Assembly (NCBI RefSeq): GCF_015330125.1
Contig: NZ_JADDXR010000002.1
Location: forward strand, 372,001-436,000
Direction of reading: 5' to 3'
Origin: Zobellia nedashkovskayae
GTDB taxonomy: Bacteria > Bacteroidota > Bacteroidia > Flavobacteriales > Flavobacteriaceae
Length of the DNA stretch: 64,000 nt
This document shows, piece after piece, positions 52,786 to 62,339 of the stretch (the first letter of the stretch is position 1; every line of letters begins with the position of its first letter). A program made the position numbers and the translations under genes. The notes beneath the pieces are model-generated. The model made no database searches and was not told the DNA's origin. It saw only the letters and a program-made list of their open reading frames with translations.

Positions 52786-55299
52786 CTAGTTGAAGATTAG
52801 CCTAATAGACGCGTTAGGTGTAAAACCAAGAGAGCTTTGTCTATACTCTTTGGCGTTTGTAGCGGTCTCTGGCCTGTAAAATGTATTGATCGTATTGTCT
52901 CGGTTCAGTACGTTCCACGCAGCTACACCAATTTGGGTTTTGGTATTCTCTCCCCATTTGAACTCATATTTTGCCGACACATCTAAACGCAAATAATCAT
53001 CATGCCTAGAACTGTTGGCGCTACCAAAATTGACCGCATCATCATTTACCTCATCAGCAGCTACTGGGTGCGTATAGGGTTTTCCAGTACGCCAATTTAG
53101 GCCTGCAGCAACTAAAAACCGGTTTAACGTATAATTGGTTCCTACCGTTACCGCGTGGGTAATATCAAAATTACTAGGGAAATTAGGTTCTGGTAAATCT
53201 TTAAAATAATAGTCGCTTTTTAAAGTTGCATAACTAAGCCAATAACTAGCATTCTTCAACTGTTTACGGAGCAACACATCAATACCTTTGGCATCATAAT
53301 TTCCAGCTGTCTTTACATATTCATATCGATCTTGAAAACTTTGACTCTGCGTAGTAATACCATTCACTTTTTTATAAAAAGCAACGGCGTTCGCCAGCCA
53401 ACCATTCTTATTATAACTAAGGCCCGTAGAGATTTGTTTGCTGGTAATAACTGGAATAGAATCATTATCCGAAAGTTGCCATCGTCGTTTTTCAACACCC
53501 AAAAAATCATTTTGAAAATTAATGACCTGGGACGTATTCTGATGTTTGAACTCTCCTAAAACCTCAACGGTAAAACCTTTGCCAAAACCATGGTTGAAAC
53601 TTAAACGAGGTTCCCATAGTTGTTTTTTGAACTTATCTAAATGGTTAAAACGCATTCCTAGGTTAAATCTAGTAGCTTTATCATCGGACAGAAAACCTAT
53701 TTCTGAAAATATACCGTGTGCCCGTAAAACCTCTGCTTCCAAGAGCTTAAATTCTGGGTCATCTACGTCATCTAAGTTGGTTACTTTAGTCTCCATTAGT
53801 TGGTAACCGTTCGTCCATTTTAAATGCGGAGTAATTTTTTTTCCCACCTTAAGCTTCACCCCTGTTTCCGAAACTTTATTTTTCTGTAAAAACCGCTGGT
53901 CATCAAGAATATTGGCATTTACGGCCTTTAATTGATAATCCGTTTCATAAACCATAAGTTCAGAATCTAAGGTTTCCGTCCAATCCCTTTGGTATTGAAT
54001 ACCTCCTGCAATACTCATTTGATTTAGGGTACTTTGTCTTTCTTTAACCTCCCCCGATACTAGGGCATTTTCATTAAAAGAAACTTCATTGGCCGTGTAA
54101 ATAAAGTTAACCCGAAGGCGGTCTTTATCCGATGGATGAAATAGCAACCTGAAAGAAGCATCATGAAAATCAAAACCAATATCAGAATTCTTTTCTGTGG
54201 CGGTATTCTTTTCTATTTCCGTGTCTTGTGCTATACGGTCAAAATATTTGGTATAGGTAGGTGTCTCTATAAAGTTGCTAATTGCTTTTCGGGCAGATAT
54301 CTGAATAGATGCTTTTTGTCCCAATGGAGCATCTACAAAACCATTAGCATCTATTAAATTCACTCCAATACTGCCATTTATTTCCGGATTAATATAATCC
54401 TTGGTTTTCATGGCAATAGTGCCGGAAACGCCATCGGTATCGCCCACGCCGCTTCCATTTTTATGGAGTTCTACTTTTTGGGTCATATGCGGATTATACA
54501 TGGATATCAAACCAAAAAAATGACCCGATTGATACATTTTGATTCCGTCCCAAGTAATAAGATTTTGATCGTTACTACCTCCCCTAATATTAATATTGGA
54601 AACCGTTTCATCTATACTCTGTATACCGGGCAATGCCTGAACGGACTGCAGCACATCTTCTTCTATAAGACCTGGCAGAATACTAAATTTATTAAAATCT
54701 ATTTGAAGGGAACCGTTACCCAGCTTATCTACACCACGTATGAGATATTGATAAAGTATAACCTCTTCTAACTGCTCGTGTTCCGGGATGAGATATATTC
54801 TAGCACACTTAGTCGTATTAAAAAACTTGACTTCGCGCTGTATTGTCTTGTGGCCTATATGCCGAATTTGAATGACATCTGTGGCATGTACCGCTTCAAT
54901 TTCAAAATAACCTTCTGGATTGGTTATCGTACCTCGTGTTCCATTTTTTACGGTAACATAGGGCAAAGCTTCATTACTTTGAACATCTAACAGATAGCCG
55001 CAAAGCTTTAATCGTTTTTTTTTGATGGAAATAATACTGTCCGATACCAACACAAAATCTAAGTTACTTTGCGTTTTTAAATGATCTATGGTCTGCTCTA
55101 AAGACAGCTTAGTATCTGGAGGTATAACTTGAAGTTCATCTACTAAGGCAGAGGCATAATTGAACTGCACGCCAAAACGTTCCTGCAATTCAACTAAAAT
55201 ACTTGGTAGCGAAGTTGTACTCTGTACTTCCTGTGCGGTAATAGTATAATTGTTGAATGCAAGTACAAAGTAAAGTAAAATTAAAAGTCTCTTATTCAC
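52786..55299 (-). CDS. TonB-dependent receptor with STN signalling domain
   Basis: 837 residues with a signal peptide ending TITAQE. Residues 25-95 form a secretin/TonB N-terminal (STN) domain as in FecA-like transducers. A CarboxypepD_reg-like domain (about 98-180), plug (about 190-310; NINIRGGSNDQNLITWDG) and barrel follow. The STN domain and the adjacent FecR and sigma genes indicate transmembrane signalling: ligand binding outside switches on the sigma factor. The FecR gene overlaps it by 8 bp. Confidence 0.88.
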   Translation of the reverse strand: MNKRLLILLYFVLAFNNYTITAQEVQSTTSLPSILVELQERFGVQFNYASALVDELQVIPPDTKLSLEQTIDHLKTQSNLDFVLVSDSIISIKKKRLKLCGYLLDVQSNEALPYVTVKNGTRGTITNPEGYFEIEAVHATDVIQIRHIGHKTIQREVKFFNTTKCARIYLIPEHEQLEEVILYQYLIRGVDKLGNGSLQIDFNKFSILPGLIEEDVLQSVQALPGIQSIDETVSNINIRGGSNDQNLITWDGIKMYQSGHFFGLISMYNPHMTQKVELHKNGSGVGDTDGVSGTIAMKTKDYINPEINGSIGVNLIDANGFVDAPLGQKASIQISARKAISNFIETPTYTKYFDRIAQDTEIEKNTATEKNSDIGFDFHDASFRLLFHPSDKDRLRVNFIYTANEVSFNENALVSGEVKERQSTLNQMSIAGGIQYQRDWTETLDSELMVYETDYQLKAVNANILDDQRFLQKNKVSETGVKLKVGKKITPHLKWTNGYQLMETKVTNLDDVDDPEFKLLEAEVLRAHGIFSEIGFLSDDKATRFNLGMRFNHLDKFKKQLWEPRLSFNHGFGKGFTVEVLGEFKHQNTSQVINFQNDFLGVEKRRWQLSDNDSIPVITSKQISTGLSYNKNGWLANAVAFYKKVNGITTQSQSFQDRYEYVKTAGNYDAKGIDVLLRKQLKNASYWLSYATLKSDYYFKDLPEPNFPSNFDITHAVTVGTNYTLNRFLVAAGLNWRTGKPYTHPVAADEVNDDAVNFGSANSSRHDDYLRLDVSAKYEFKWGENTKTQIGVAAWNVLNRDNTINTFYRPETATNAKEYRQSSLGFTPNASIRLIFN

Positions 55300-56212
55300 T
55301 TGTACTTAAACGCACAGTATTGGGCTTTATTACCTCATATTCTAGACTAAGAGGCTCGCTAATAGCCATAAGCGCATTTTCTAAATTATCATGTACAAAA
55401 GCACCTGTAAAAAGTTGATTTACATCTACACTTTCTAGCGTGATTTTTATATCATATTGTCTTTCTAGCTCAGCAAGTACTTCCGAAACGGGAATACGCT
55501 GAAAAGCACTTGAATTCTTTGTCCACTGTGGTTCTTTTTGAGTGTGCTGACCAGTTACCAAAACACCTTTGTACCATTTAAGGTTATCGCCTACTTTAAG
55601 GATTTCTGTTTTGTTATCCGTAACCACACGAACAGTTCCTTCAAAACAAGCCACCTCAAAGAAGTCGCCTCTTTGCTTTACATTAAACTCGGTTCCCATT
55701 ACGGTTACCGTACCTTTTGAGGTTACAACATCAAACTTGGCTCCTTTTGCTACATCAAAAAAGGCTTCCCCTTGTAATTTAATCTCTCTTTTATCCTCCC
55801 AGTTTTTTTCATTGTAACTAACTTCTGAAAGCGCGTTAAGCACTACACGAGAGGAATCTGGCAATTCAATGGTCGTTTTTTCGGCAACCATAGTATGTAC
55901 CTCTGTCATTACATTCATAAAAAGGAAGTAATACACACCCAGCCCAAGCATAAGAACACTTGCTATTTTAAGCATAGGGTTTAGCCATTGTAACTTTTTA
56001 ACAGGAACTTCCGGGGCTTTTATGCGCTTTTTAAAACTTTCAAAATTTGGCATTTCAGAAAAACCAGAAGCTTTAAACTTAGAAGCATTTGCTACTATAT
56101 CCTTATGAAACGGAGTATCCTCCAAAGCTTCAAAAGCAATGCGTTCTTCTTCAGTTAAATCATCTGATAGCCATTTTTCTATCAAGCTCTTCTTATTCAT
56201 GGTATGACTCAT
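55292..56212 (-). CDS. fecR: FecR-family anti-sigma factor
   Basis: 306 residues. The N-terminal cytoplasmic part (about 1-80; KWLSDDLTEEERIAFEAL) would bind the sigma factor, one membrane segment lies near 83-103, and the periplasmic FecR domain (about 115-215) and a C-terminal DUF4974-type domain follow. Located between the sigma and receptor genes; it relays the signal of the STN domain. Confidence 0.88.
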   Translation of the reverse strand: MSHTMNKKSLIEKWLSDDLTEEERIAFEALEDTPFHKDIVANASKFKASGFSEMPNFESFKKRIKAPEVPVKKLQWLNPMLKIASVLMLGLGVYYFLFMNVMTEVHTMVAEKTTIELPDSSRVVLNALSEVSYNEKNWEDKREIKLQGEAFFDVAKGAKFDVVTSKGTVTVMGTEFNVKQRGDFFEVACFEGTVRVVTDNKTEILKVGDNLKWYKGVLVTGQHTQKEPQWTKNSSAFQRIPVSEVLAELERQYDIKITLESVDVNQLFTGAFVHDNLENALMAISEPLSLEYEVIKPNTVRLSTSE

Positions 56213-56247
56213 TTTATATAAAACAACCGAGACCTAAATTCTCCTGA

Positions 56248-56790
56248 CTATTTTATCTTAAAATCATGTAATTCTTTTTTCAATTGGTCAAAAGCCGAGT
56301 AAATACGGTACTCTACAACCTTTCTGGTGACCCCTAACATTTGTGCAATTTCTTCGTGCTTCTTCCCTTCTGCCTTATTTAGCATAAAAGCGGTACGCTG
56401 TTCTTCCGTTAATTTAGCCAATGCAGTTTGGTACTTTTTGTAGTACTGCTCCTGTTCCAATATATATTCTGGATTCTCATTCGTATACCCCTTTGGGGCT
56501 ACACTTTGATATTTCAAAACTACCTTTTGGTGTTTTGTTTCGTTCAACATCATATTGTTGGCTACTGTGAATAAAAATGATTTTGCTTTATCTGGAGTTA
56601 CTTTGCCGCAATTCTCCCATAGCTTAACAAATGCATCCTGTGCCTTGTCTCCGGGATTTAGTCTATCCCCATATTTATAATAAAGAAAGTCGTGAAGGTT
56701 CTTTGCATATTTGGTGTATAGACTACCAAATACAGTTTCTTCACATACGTTTTCATGGAGGTTTCTCTTCAAAATAATCTTGTTAGACAC
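56248..56790 (-). CDS. ECF RNA polymerase sigma factor (FecI-type)
   Basis: 180 residues with sigma region 2 (about 20-90; FLYYKYGDRLNPGDKAQDAFVKLW) and region 4 (about 120-175; LTEEQRTAFMLNKAEGKKHEEIA, read in parts). It belongs to the Bacteroidota ECF group paired with FecR. Gene order sigma-FecR-receptor with a 35-bp gap and an overlap shows one operon, positively autoregulated in known cases. Confidence 0.9.
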   Translation of the reverse strand: MSNKIILKRNLHENVCEETVFGSLYTKYAKNLHDFLYYKYGDRLNPGDKAQDAFVKLWENCGKVTPDKAKSFLFTVANNMMLNETKHQKVVLKYQSVAPKGYTNENPEYILEQEQYYKKYQTALAKLTEEQRTAFMLNKAEGKKHEEIAQMLGVTRKVVEYRIYSAFDQLKKELHDFKIK

Positions 56791-56888
56791 ATAAACAGAG
56801 GGCGAAAAAAAATTTTTTAAGAAATTTTCAGGAGTTTTACACGTTTAGTTGTTTCATTACTATACGGCACCCATAAAATAGCCTTGTT

Positions 56889-58331
56889 ATGAAAAAGACT
56901 AACGGTTTTATAAGTATTTTATTACTTACTGTTTTAATGCTGATCTCTTCCTGTAGGCAAGAGGAATATGCCTATGTGGGTACGCCGCCGGAGCAATCGC
57001 TATCTCTTGGGTCCACTGTTGTAAGTTTACTACAAGGCACCACCTCCAATGATGGTTCTTTAGATAACCTAATTGACCAAGCTAGTTGCTTTTCCGTACA
57101 ACTACCCGTTTCCGTAATCGTTAATGGAACTCAAATTTTAGTAGAGGACCAAAAAGATTATGAGGTAATAGAACTCATTTTTGATGAATATGAAGATGAT
57201 GAAGACACTTTAGAAATTATCTTCCCTATAACTATTATAATGTATGATTTTTCTACAAATGTTGTTTTGAATGCTGAGGAATTAAGTGTATTTAGAGATG
57301 GTTGCCCAGAAGAAAATGAAGCGGATGATGATATTGAATGTGTAGATATTCTATACCCAATTACGGCATCTATTTTCAATTCAAACAGCGAAATTATAGA
57401 TACGATTTCTTTTATGGACGATATGTCCTTCAATAGCTTTTTAAACAATTTAACGGACGATGATTTCGTAAGCCTAAACTTTCCTATAACTCTGTTATTA
57501 CATGATGGCACCTCTGTTGAAGTAAATAACCTAGTGGCATTGGAAAATGTTATAGAAGAGAATAAAGATGCTTGTGATGAAGACGATGACAATGATTTTA
57601 ATGATGATGATTGTATTGACTGTACCACAACTGAATTCTTAGAAGTATGGGCAGAATGCTCCAATTGGGAAGCACACCTTGTTGAGATTGACGGAGAGTC
57701 ACGTGCCCTTGAGTACTCCTCATATGTCTTTACCTTCCACCAAGATGGTTCAGTTTTAGCTGTTTCCGATACGGAGACTATAGTTGGGACTTGGGTTTCT
57801 AGTAGCGCCAATGATAAGGTCTTTATAACAATAACTGTTCCTGGTCTAGATGATATTAATGGCCTATGGGAGCTTCAAGAAATAAAACGCACACTATTGG
57901 ATACTGATGTTAGACTGATAGCAGGAGAAAACAAAGTCCATTTTAGAAGTATTTGTTTACCGGACATTCCTGTGATTGATCCTATAGACCCTATTGTTGA
58001 CCCTGTCATTGATATTGTAGAATCATTAACGACTGGTGTTTGGGGCGTTTCCAACTACTTAGTAGATGGTGTCAATGAACTTCCTCTCTTGGGTGGTAAT
58101 GTGCTTACTTTTGATGAAGATGGAGGTGTTGTAGGAAGTGGCTTATTACCATTAAGCGGTACATGGGTTGTTAATGAAGATAATACTGAGATGACCTTGG
58201 ATTTTGGTTTACTTCCGCCACTTAATCTGCTTAATGCAGATTGGGAAGTAGTCTCGGTTTCCGAAACTCAAATAGAGCTACAACATGTTGGATTAGCAGG
58301 TATTATTACCTCATTAGTACTAACACAATAA
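56889..58331 (+). CDS. Acidic lipoprotein with internal repeats
   Basis: 480 residues with lipoprotein signal (LISSC, Cys about 22). Three related strands recur about 80 residues apart (FPITIIMYDFS, YPITASIFNS, FPITLLLHDG), with an acidic stretch (DEDDDNDFNDDDC) after the third. The last 250 residues hold two lipocalin-like domains with GTWV strands (GTWVSSSANDK, GTWVVNEDN). It is divergent from the sigma gene and may be a surface or secreted product of that regulatory system. Confidence 0.7.
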   Translation: MKKTNGFISILLLTVLMLISSCRQEEYAYVGTPPEQSLSLGSTVVSLLQGTTSNDGSLDNLIDQASCFSVQLPVSVIVNGTQILVEDQKDYEVIELIFDEYEDDEDTLEIIFPITIIMYDFSTNVVLNAEELSVFRDGCPEENEADDDIECVDILYPITASIFNSNSEIIDTISFMDDMSFNSFLNNLTDDDFVSLNFPITLLLHDGTSVEVNNLVALENVIEENKDACDEDDDNDFNDDDCIDCTTTEFLEVWAECSNWEAHLVEIDGESRALEYSSYVFTFHQDGSVLAVSDTETIVGTWVSSSANDKVFITITVPGLDDINGLWELQEIKRTLLDTDVRLIAGENKVHFRSICLPDIPVIDPIDPIVDPVIDIVESLTTGVWGVSNYLVDGVNELPLLGGNVLTFDEDGGVVGSGLLPLSGTWVVNEDNTEMTLDFGLLPPLNLLNADWEVVSVSETQIELQHVGLAGIITSLVLTQ

Positions 58332-58363
58332 GAATTTACTTTAGCCATTATATTTTAATCATG

Positions 58364-58396
58364 AAAAAGAGGAGCTACTATGTAGCTCCTCTTTTT
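58364..58396. terminator. Bidirectional terminator
   Basis: aaaaagaggagctac pairs with gtagctcctcttttt across a 3-nt loop, between convergent genes. Confidence 0.9.
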
Positions 58397-58425
58397 ATTT
58401 GAAATCCACTACGTTCAAAGGATTT

Positions 58426-59502
58426 TTAATAATCCTTTATTCTTTCATACCCATCATTTTCAAAACTGATTTTATAATCCGATTTAAAAAAACTACTGGG
58501 TAGATAGTAATCTGTAGTGATTACCTGCGCACCAGAGGCCATGGCTTTTTCAAACCTACTGTAATCATTTGTTCTTGCTTCTTTGGTATCTGCATCTGCT
58601 CGCGTACGAACCATATATCCTAAAGCAACGAGGTTTTTGATCTTCTCAAAATCCGCTACCGGATCGTTTATAATCCTAAAAGCTGAATTTGGATTTCCTT
58701 CTTCTTTATTTACGAATAATACCGCTCCTTTTGAATTTGAAAAATTGGATAAGTAGGCATCCGTTTTTTCGTCTCCCTCATCCAGAACAAATAAAAACTT
58801 GCTTTTCACCTTGGTCAATTCTGGCCAACCTTTATCTAAAATCGCTTTCTCTAAAGTATCATAATCGCCCTTTATAAAATCAGGGGTAATTAAGTTTTCT
58901 TCAGAAAATATGTCTCGTATTTCTGTATTCAAATTTTGTAAAGCCTGAGCATCAAACGGCAACGGTTTTCTTGTCTCTGGCACTTCACTATCCTTGGTAT
59001 TGATGGTGATGATAATTGGCGTGTGCCCCAAATTAGCATTGGACCACGCTTTTAATTCCATCAAGGCCTCTTTAAAGAGTAATTGGTGGCTTCTAAAATC
59101 TACTTCCTGAACGTGAAATATTTTAAGACCTGGTGTTTTCAACTTTTGTTCCACATCAAAAGGTCTTGGTTCCAGTCCCATAGATTTTATGATTTCCAAA
59201 CCTTTGGGGTTTGAAAAATGACCTCCTTCTGGATCATGAAAAACATCGAGCTCCAAATTACGAAGTCCTAAATCTAATTGCGCGGATAGGGGAATATGGT
59301 CATATTCCAAACTACTTAATTTAGGTTCCTTTTTCAGCAAATACTCAAATAACGGTTTCTCAATTGCCACCTTATAGCTATTGTGGCTTCCAATAATTTG
59401 AATAGCATTCAATCTAGTTTCTTCTTGGCTTTTTTTGTTCTCTGGATTATTAAAAAATAACACAGATGTAATCAGTACCATTAAGGTGTAAGCTATTTTC
59501 AT
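58426..59502 (-). CDS. Phosphatidylinositol-phospholipase-C-like (Ca-dependent) protein
   Basis: 358 residues with a signal sequence or N-terminal anchor (about 1-20). The X-box features IIGSHNSYK (catalytic His) and LRNLELDVFHDPEGG (metal and second His region) match the Ca2+-dependent bacterial PI-PLC type found in Streptomyces. Likely secreted or periplasmic phosphodiesterase; the true substrate in this bacterium may be another glycerophospho-compound. Confidence 0.78.
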   Translation of the reverse strand: MKIAYTLMVLITSVLFFNNPENKKSQEETRLNAIQIIGSHNSYKVAIEKPLFEYLLKKEPKLSSLEYDHIPLSAQLDLGLRNLELDVFHDPEGGHFSNPKGLEIIKSMGLEPRPFDVEQKLKTPGLKIFHVQEVDFRSHQLLFKEALMELKAWSNANLGHTPIIITINTKDSEVPETRKPLPFDAQALQNLNTEIRDIFSEENLITPDFIKGDYDTLEKAILDKGWPELTKVKSKFLFVLDEGDEKTDAYLSNFSNSKGAVLFVNKEEGNPNSAFRIINDPVADFEKIKNLVALGYMVRTRADADTKEARTNDYSRFEKAMASGAQVITTDYYLPSSFFKSDYKISFENDGYERIKDY

Positions 59503-59592
59503 AAGGCAGAGATTAGCGCGTAATTTAACTCTTTTAATTTATGGTTTACCAGTATCCGTTTATCCATCCAAGAATCTTCGTCTTAGTTAAAA

Positions 59593-60315
59593 CTAGGCCT
59601 TACCATTCAAAGCCTTCCATTCTTCAAAACTAGTTCTGTATGCTTCATTTGTTAGTGGATAAAGCCCTACTATGGATGTTCCGCTTTCAACTTCGCCCAT
59701 AACGTATTCTTCAAAAAGTGTCATTGTAGTACATTCATCCGCAACTTCATCTGCAATGCCTGCCGGTATGACCATAATACCATCATCATCACCCACAATA
59801 AAATCACCTGGAAATACAGCCACATCTCCACAACCAATAGGTTCGTTGATAGCAATAGCCTGGTGCAGGGTTAAATTAGTAGGTGCCGTAGGCCTGTTGT
59901 GATAAGATGCAAAATTAAGATCGGCAATTTCAGCAGAATCACGGAAACCACCATCAGTGACAATACCCTCTACCCCACGCACCATTAAACGCGTAGCCAA
60001 TATAGACCCTGCAGAAGCGGCACGGGCATCTTTTCTACTATCTATGACCATAACATATCCTTTTGGACATTCTTCTACAGCAACGCGCTGTAAATGCTTT
60101 GGATCTCTAAACACCTCTATAGGATTCAAATCTTCCCGAGCAGGAATATAACGTAACGTATAGGCCTTACCTACCATGGTGGGCTTGCCCGTTTTTAACG
60201 GCTTAACATCCTGAATAAATTGATTTTTTAGGCCTTTTTTAAATAGACAAGTGGCTATAGTTGCCGTGCTGACCTTTCTTAATTTTTCTGTTGTGGTTGC
60301 TCCTTTTGCTGTCAT
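59593..60315 (-). CDS. RraA-family protein (4-hydroxy-4-methyl-2-oxoglutarate aldolase-like)
   Basis: 240 residues. Typical RraA fold features: GKAYTLRYIP, VMVIDSRKDARAASAG, GVEGIVTDGGFRDSAEI with the Arg-Asp pair used by the aldolases, and GDFIVGDDDGIMVIP. Members cleave or decarboxylate 2-oxo acids, or are regulators of RNase E. Located 21 bp after the TIM-barrel gene, so a sugar-acid metabolic role is favoured here. Confidence 0.82.
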   Translation of the reverse strand: MTAKGATTTEKLRKVSTATIATCLFKKGLKNQFIQDVKPLKTGKPTMVGKAYTLRYIPAREDLNPIEVFRDPKHLQRVAVEECPKGYVMVIDSRKDARAASAGSILATRLMVRGVEGIVTDGGFRDSAEIADLNFASYHNRPTAPTNLTLHQAIAINEPIGCGDVAVFPGDFIVGDDDGIMVIPAGIADEVADECTTMTLFEEYVMGEVESGTSIVGLYPLTNEAYRTSFEEWKALNGKA

Positions 60316-60336
60316 GCTGTGCTTCAGTTTTTTTTA

Positions 60337-61305
60337 TTATTCCGCTTTGTTCCAAGTATCTTTTAGGAAGGTCAAATCTTTTTTCATTTTGGAAAAAACC
60401 TCCTCCTTATCCATGGTAATTTCCGTAGCGCCATGCTCGGCACCGCCAAGGTCATATTCTAAATGTAAAGATATAGGTACGTTAATTTTGTATTTTTTAA
60501 GCAATGAAAAGTAACGTTCAAAATCTATCATTCCCTCTCCTAGAGGTGTATTTATTGGTTTCCACTTGCCTTCTTCCATTCCCCATTTAAAGTCTTTAAT
60601 AACAATACTTCTTATATAGGGTGCTATATATCGTAGATCCAATTCCCAGCTCATACCGCCTTCCACTACAGCGTGCCGTATGTCATACTGACTACCCAAA
60701 TGTTTGCTTTCCGGAGATGGTAATATAGGAGGCAAATCCCAAATAGGCGCCCCCACATGATTACCTGCGTGATTCTGGTAACAACCCACTAAACCTAATT
60801 CTTTATTGGCTGTTTCCAGTTCTTTAAAAAGTTCACGATACTTTTCCTGACTTTCCTGAATACTTAGCTCTTCTGGATAGGTAAGCCATCCGGTCCTGTA
60901 ATGTGTTATGCCTAATTTACTAGCCGTTTCCAACACCTGCTTGTCCACATCTTCTTTTGCATCCAACACATTGGTGGTCATCATTTTTGACTTTAAACCA
61001 TATTTCTTCATCGCTTCCATAGCCTTCGGTAAATCACGCTCCACATGCTCTGGCAAAACATGCCCTTTTGGTCTTACCGTTAAATCCAATCCATCAAAAC
61101 CAATTTCGGCAGCAGCCTTAGCCATATCATCATATTCCAAAAATTGTAAATGTTTAGAGAAAAGATGTACCTGAGGTTCCTCATTGAAAAGGTTAGTAGC
61201 TAAGGAAAAAGGGTCTGACATTGATAATAATGGAACTGCCAACACTGCAGAGCTAGATTTCTTAATGAAATTTCTGCGACTGACTTGAGCTTTGTAAATG
61301 GCCAT
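60337..61305 (-). CDS. Sugar-phosphate isomerase/epimerase-like TIM-barrel protein with Tat-type signal
   Basis: 322 residues. The start has SRRNFIKKSSSAVLAVPLL, a twin-arginine-type signal. The barrel (about 40-315) belongs to the AP-endonuclease-2/xylose-isomerase-like family, with metal-ligand candidates in GCYQNHAGNH, GSQYDIRHAVVEGG and SLHLEYD. The Tat signal implies periplasmic export of a folded metal enzyme. Operonic with the RraA-like gene; divergent from the gluconokinase-like gene across shared operator sites. Confidence 0.78.
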   Translation of the reverse strand: MAIYKAQVSRRNFIKKSSSAVLAVPLLSMSDPFSLATNLFNEEPQVHLFSKHLQFLEYDDMAKAAAEIGFDGLDLTVRPKGHVLPEHVERDLPKAMEAMKKYGLKSKMMTTNVLDAKEDVDKQVLETASKLGITHYRTGWLTYPEELSIQESQEKYRELFKELETANKELGLVGCYQNHAGNHVGAPIWDLPPILPSPESKHLGSQYDIRHAVVEGGMSWELDLRYIAPYIRSIVIKDFKWGMEEGKWKPINTPLGEGMIDFERYFSLLKKYKINVPISLHLEYDLGGAEHGATEITMDKEEVFSKMKKDLTFLKDTWNKAE

Positions 61306-61370
61306 AATCTGGTAGTTTTTTAAACGGTTTTAACACTTAATATTTTGTTAATAGTCAAATATAACTATAT

Positions 61371-61395
61371 TTGGTAAACCAATTTGGTAAACCAA
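61371..61395. promoter_or_regulatory. Tandem operator sites TTGGTAAACCAA
   Basis: Two exact copies of ttggtaaaccaa (61371-61382 and 61384-61395), 13 bp apart, lie between the divergent TIM-barrel and kinase genes. The near-palindromic unit resembles operators of GntR- or LacI-type sugar-acid regulators. A matching pair at 61991 precedes the alginate lyase. Confidence 0.65.
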
Positions 61396-61406
61396 TTATT
61401 TAACAA

Positions 61407-61907
61407 ATGAGTAGAAAAGATAAGTTTACAGTTGTTTTAGTGGGCGTTTGTGGAACCGGTAAAAGTGTTGTTGGGGAGAAGGTAGCTAAAAAATTAGACA
61501 TTCCATTTTTTGATGCCGATGCGCTATTTAGTGAGCAGCTAGTCGCGGATAAGGAAAATACCAATACCGAATCTAACACATGGTTATCAGCTATTACAAG
61601 CTTGGTAAATGAGCAGTATACCAAAGATGGATGTGTAGTTTCTTGTTCTATCTTAAAGAAAGAACAACGTTTACAGCTTGCTAAAAATCTAAATTTAAAT
61701 ATTGACTGGGTTTTTATGAACGGTACTTACGACGAGGTTAACCAACGTATAGACAAGGGGCATGCAAAACACCAAACTGAGTCCTCACTAGAATCGGACT
61801 TTGAACTATTGGAAATTCCTAAGAGGGCACTAACCATAGATATTACCCATTCTGAACAAGACATCGTAGACACTATTTTAAAGTATTTGGCCAGAAAATA
61901 TGGTTGA
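61407..61907 (+). CDS. Gluconokinase-like P-loop sugar kinase
   Basis: 166 residues. Walker A is GVCGTGKSVVG (about 12-22), followed by DADALF as in GntK/shikimate-kinase-like enzymes, and the C-terminal SDFELLEIPKRALTIDI, then DIVDTILKYL, is typical of gluconokinases. The usual central YR-x-x-LR and HF motifs are changed (SILKKEQRLQL; KGHAKHQ), so specificity may differ. It is preceded directly by tandem operator sites and precedes the alginate-lyase gene, suggesting a role in uronate or aldonate catabolism. Confidence 0.75.
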   Translation: MSRKDKFTVVLVGVCGTGKSVVGEKVAKKLDIPFFDADALFSEQLVADKENTNTESNTWLSAITSLVNEQYTKDGCVVSCSILKKEQRLQLAKNLNLNIDWVFMNGTYDEVNQRIDKGHAKHQTESSLESDFELLEIPKRALTIDITHSEQDIVDTILKYLARKYG

Positions 61908-61990
61908 TATGTGTTTTATTGACACGTTTACACCTTAAATATATTATATAGGGTCTCTATAATTTGTGCAATAAAAGAATATTCCTATTT

Positions 61991-62015
61991 TTGGTAAACC
62001 AAATTGGTAAACCAA
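61991..62015. promoter_or_regulatory. Second pair of TTGGTAAACCAA sites
   Basis: ttggtaaaccaa occurs at 61991-62002 and 62004-62015, again 13 bp apart, in the 432-bp gap before the alginate lyase. Identical unit and spacing at both places point to one regulator. No gene was found in 61908-62339. Confidence 0.65.
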
Positions 62016-62339
62016 TCAACTGGTTTAGTGGATTAATATGTAGGCAGCCATTGCACCTTATGGCATACATTAGATAAATACAACAGAAAAAATATTTAAA
62101 GATAGCAGAGCCATTAACATGCACTTGGTCGTCGATGAGCCAATTTTGAAAAACAGGAATAAAACCCTGAGCCTTCAAAAAAAACAGAGATGATCGGCGA
62201 CCAAAATTATCGTGTTGAAAAATAATAAAAATGGTCTCTATTTTACCGGTGATTCAGATTACAATTTAAATGCCTATTCTACTTTCAACGTAATAGTTAC
62301 TACTATTAATTTAGGCTTACTACTTAACTCAATATCAAT

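Noticed and set aside
57158..57811. 217-residue Ser-rich minus-strand frame
   Set aside because: Antisense shadow of the acidic lipoprotein gene.
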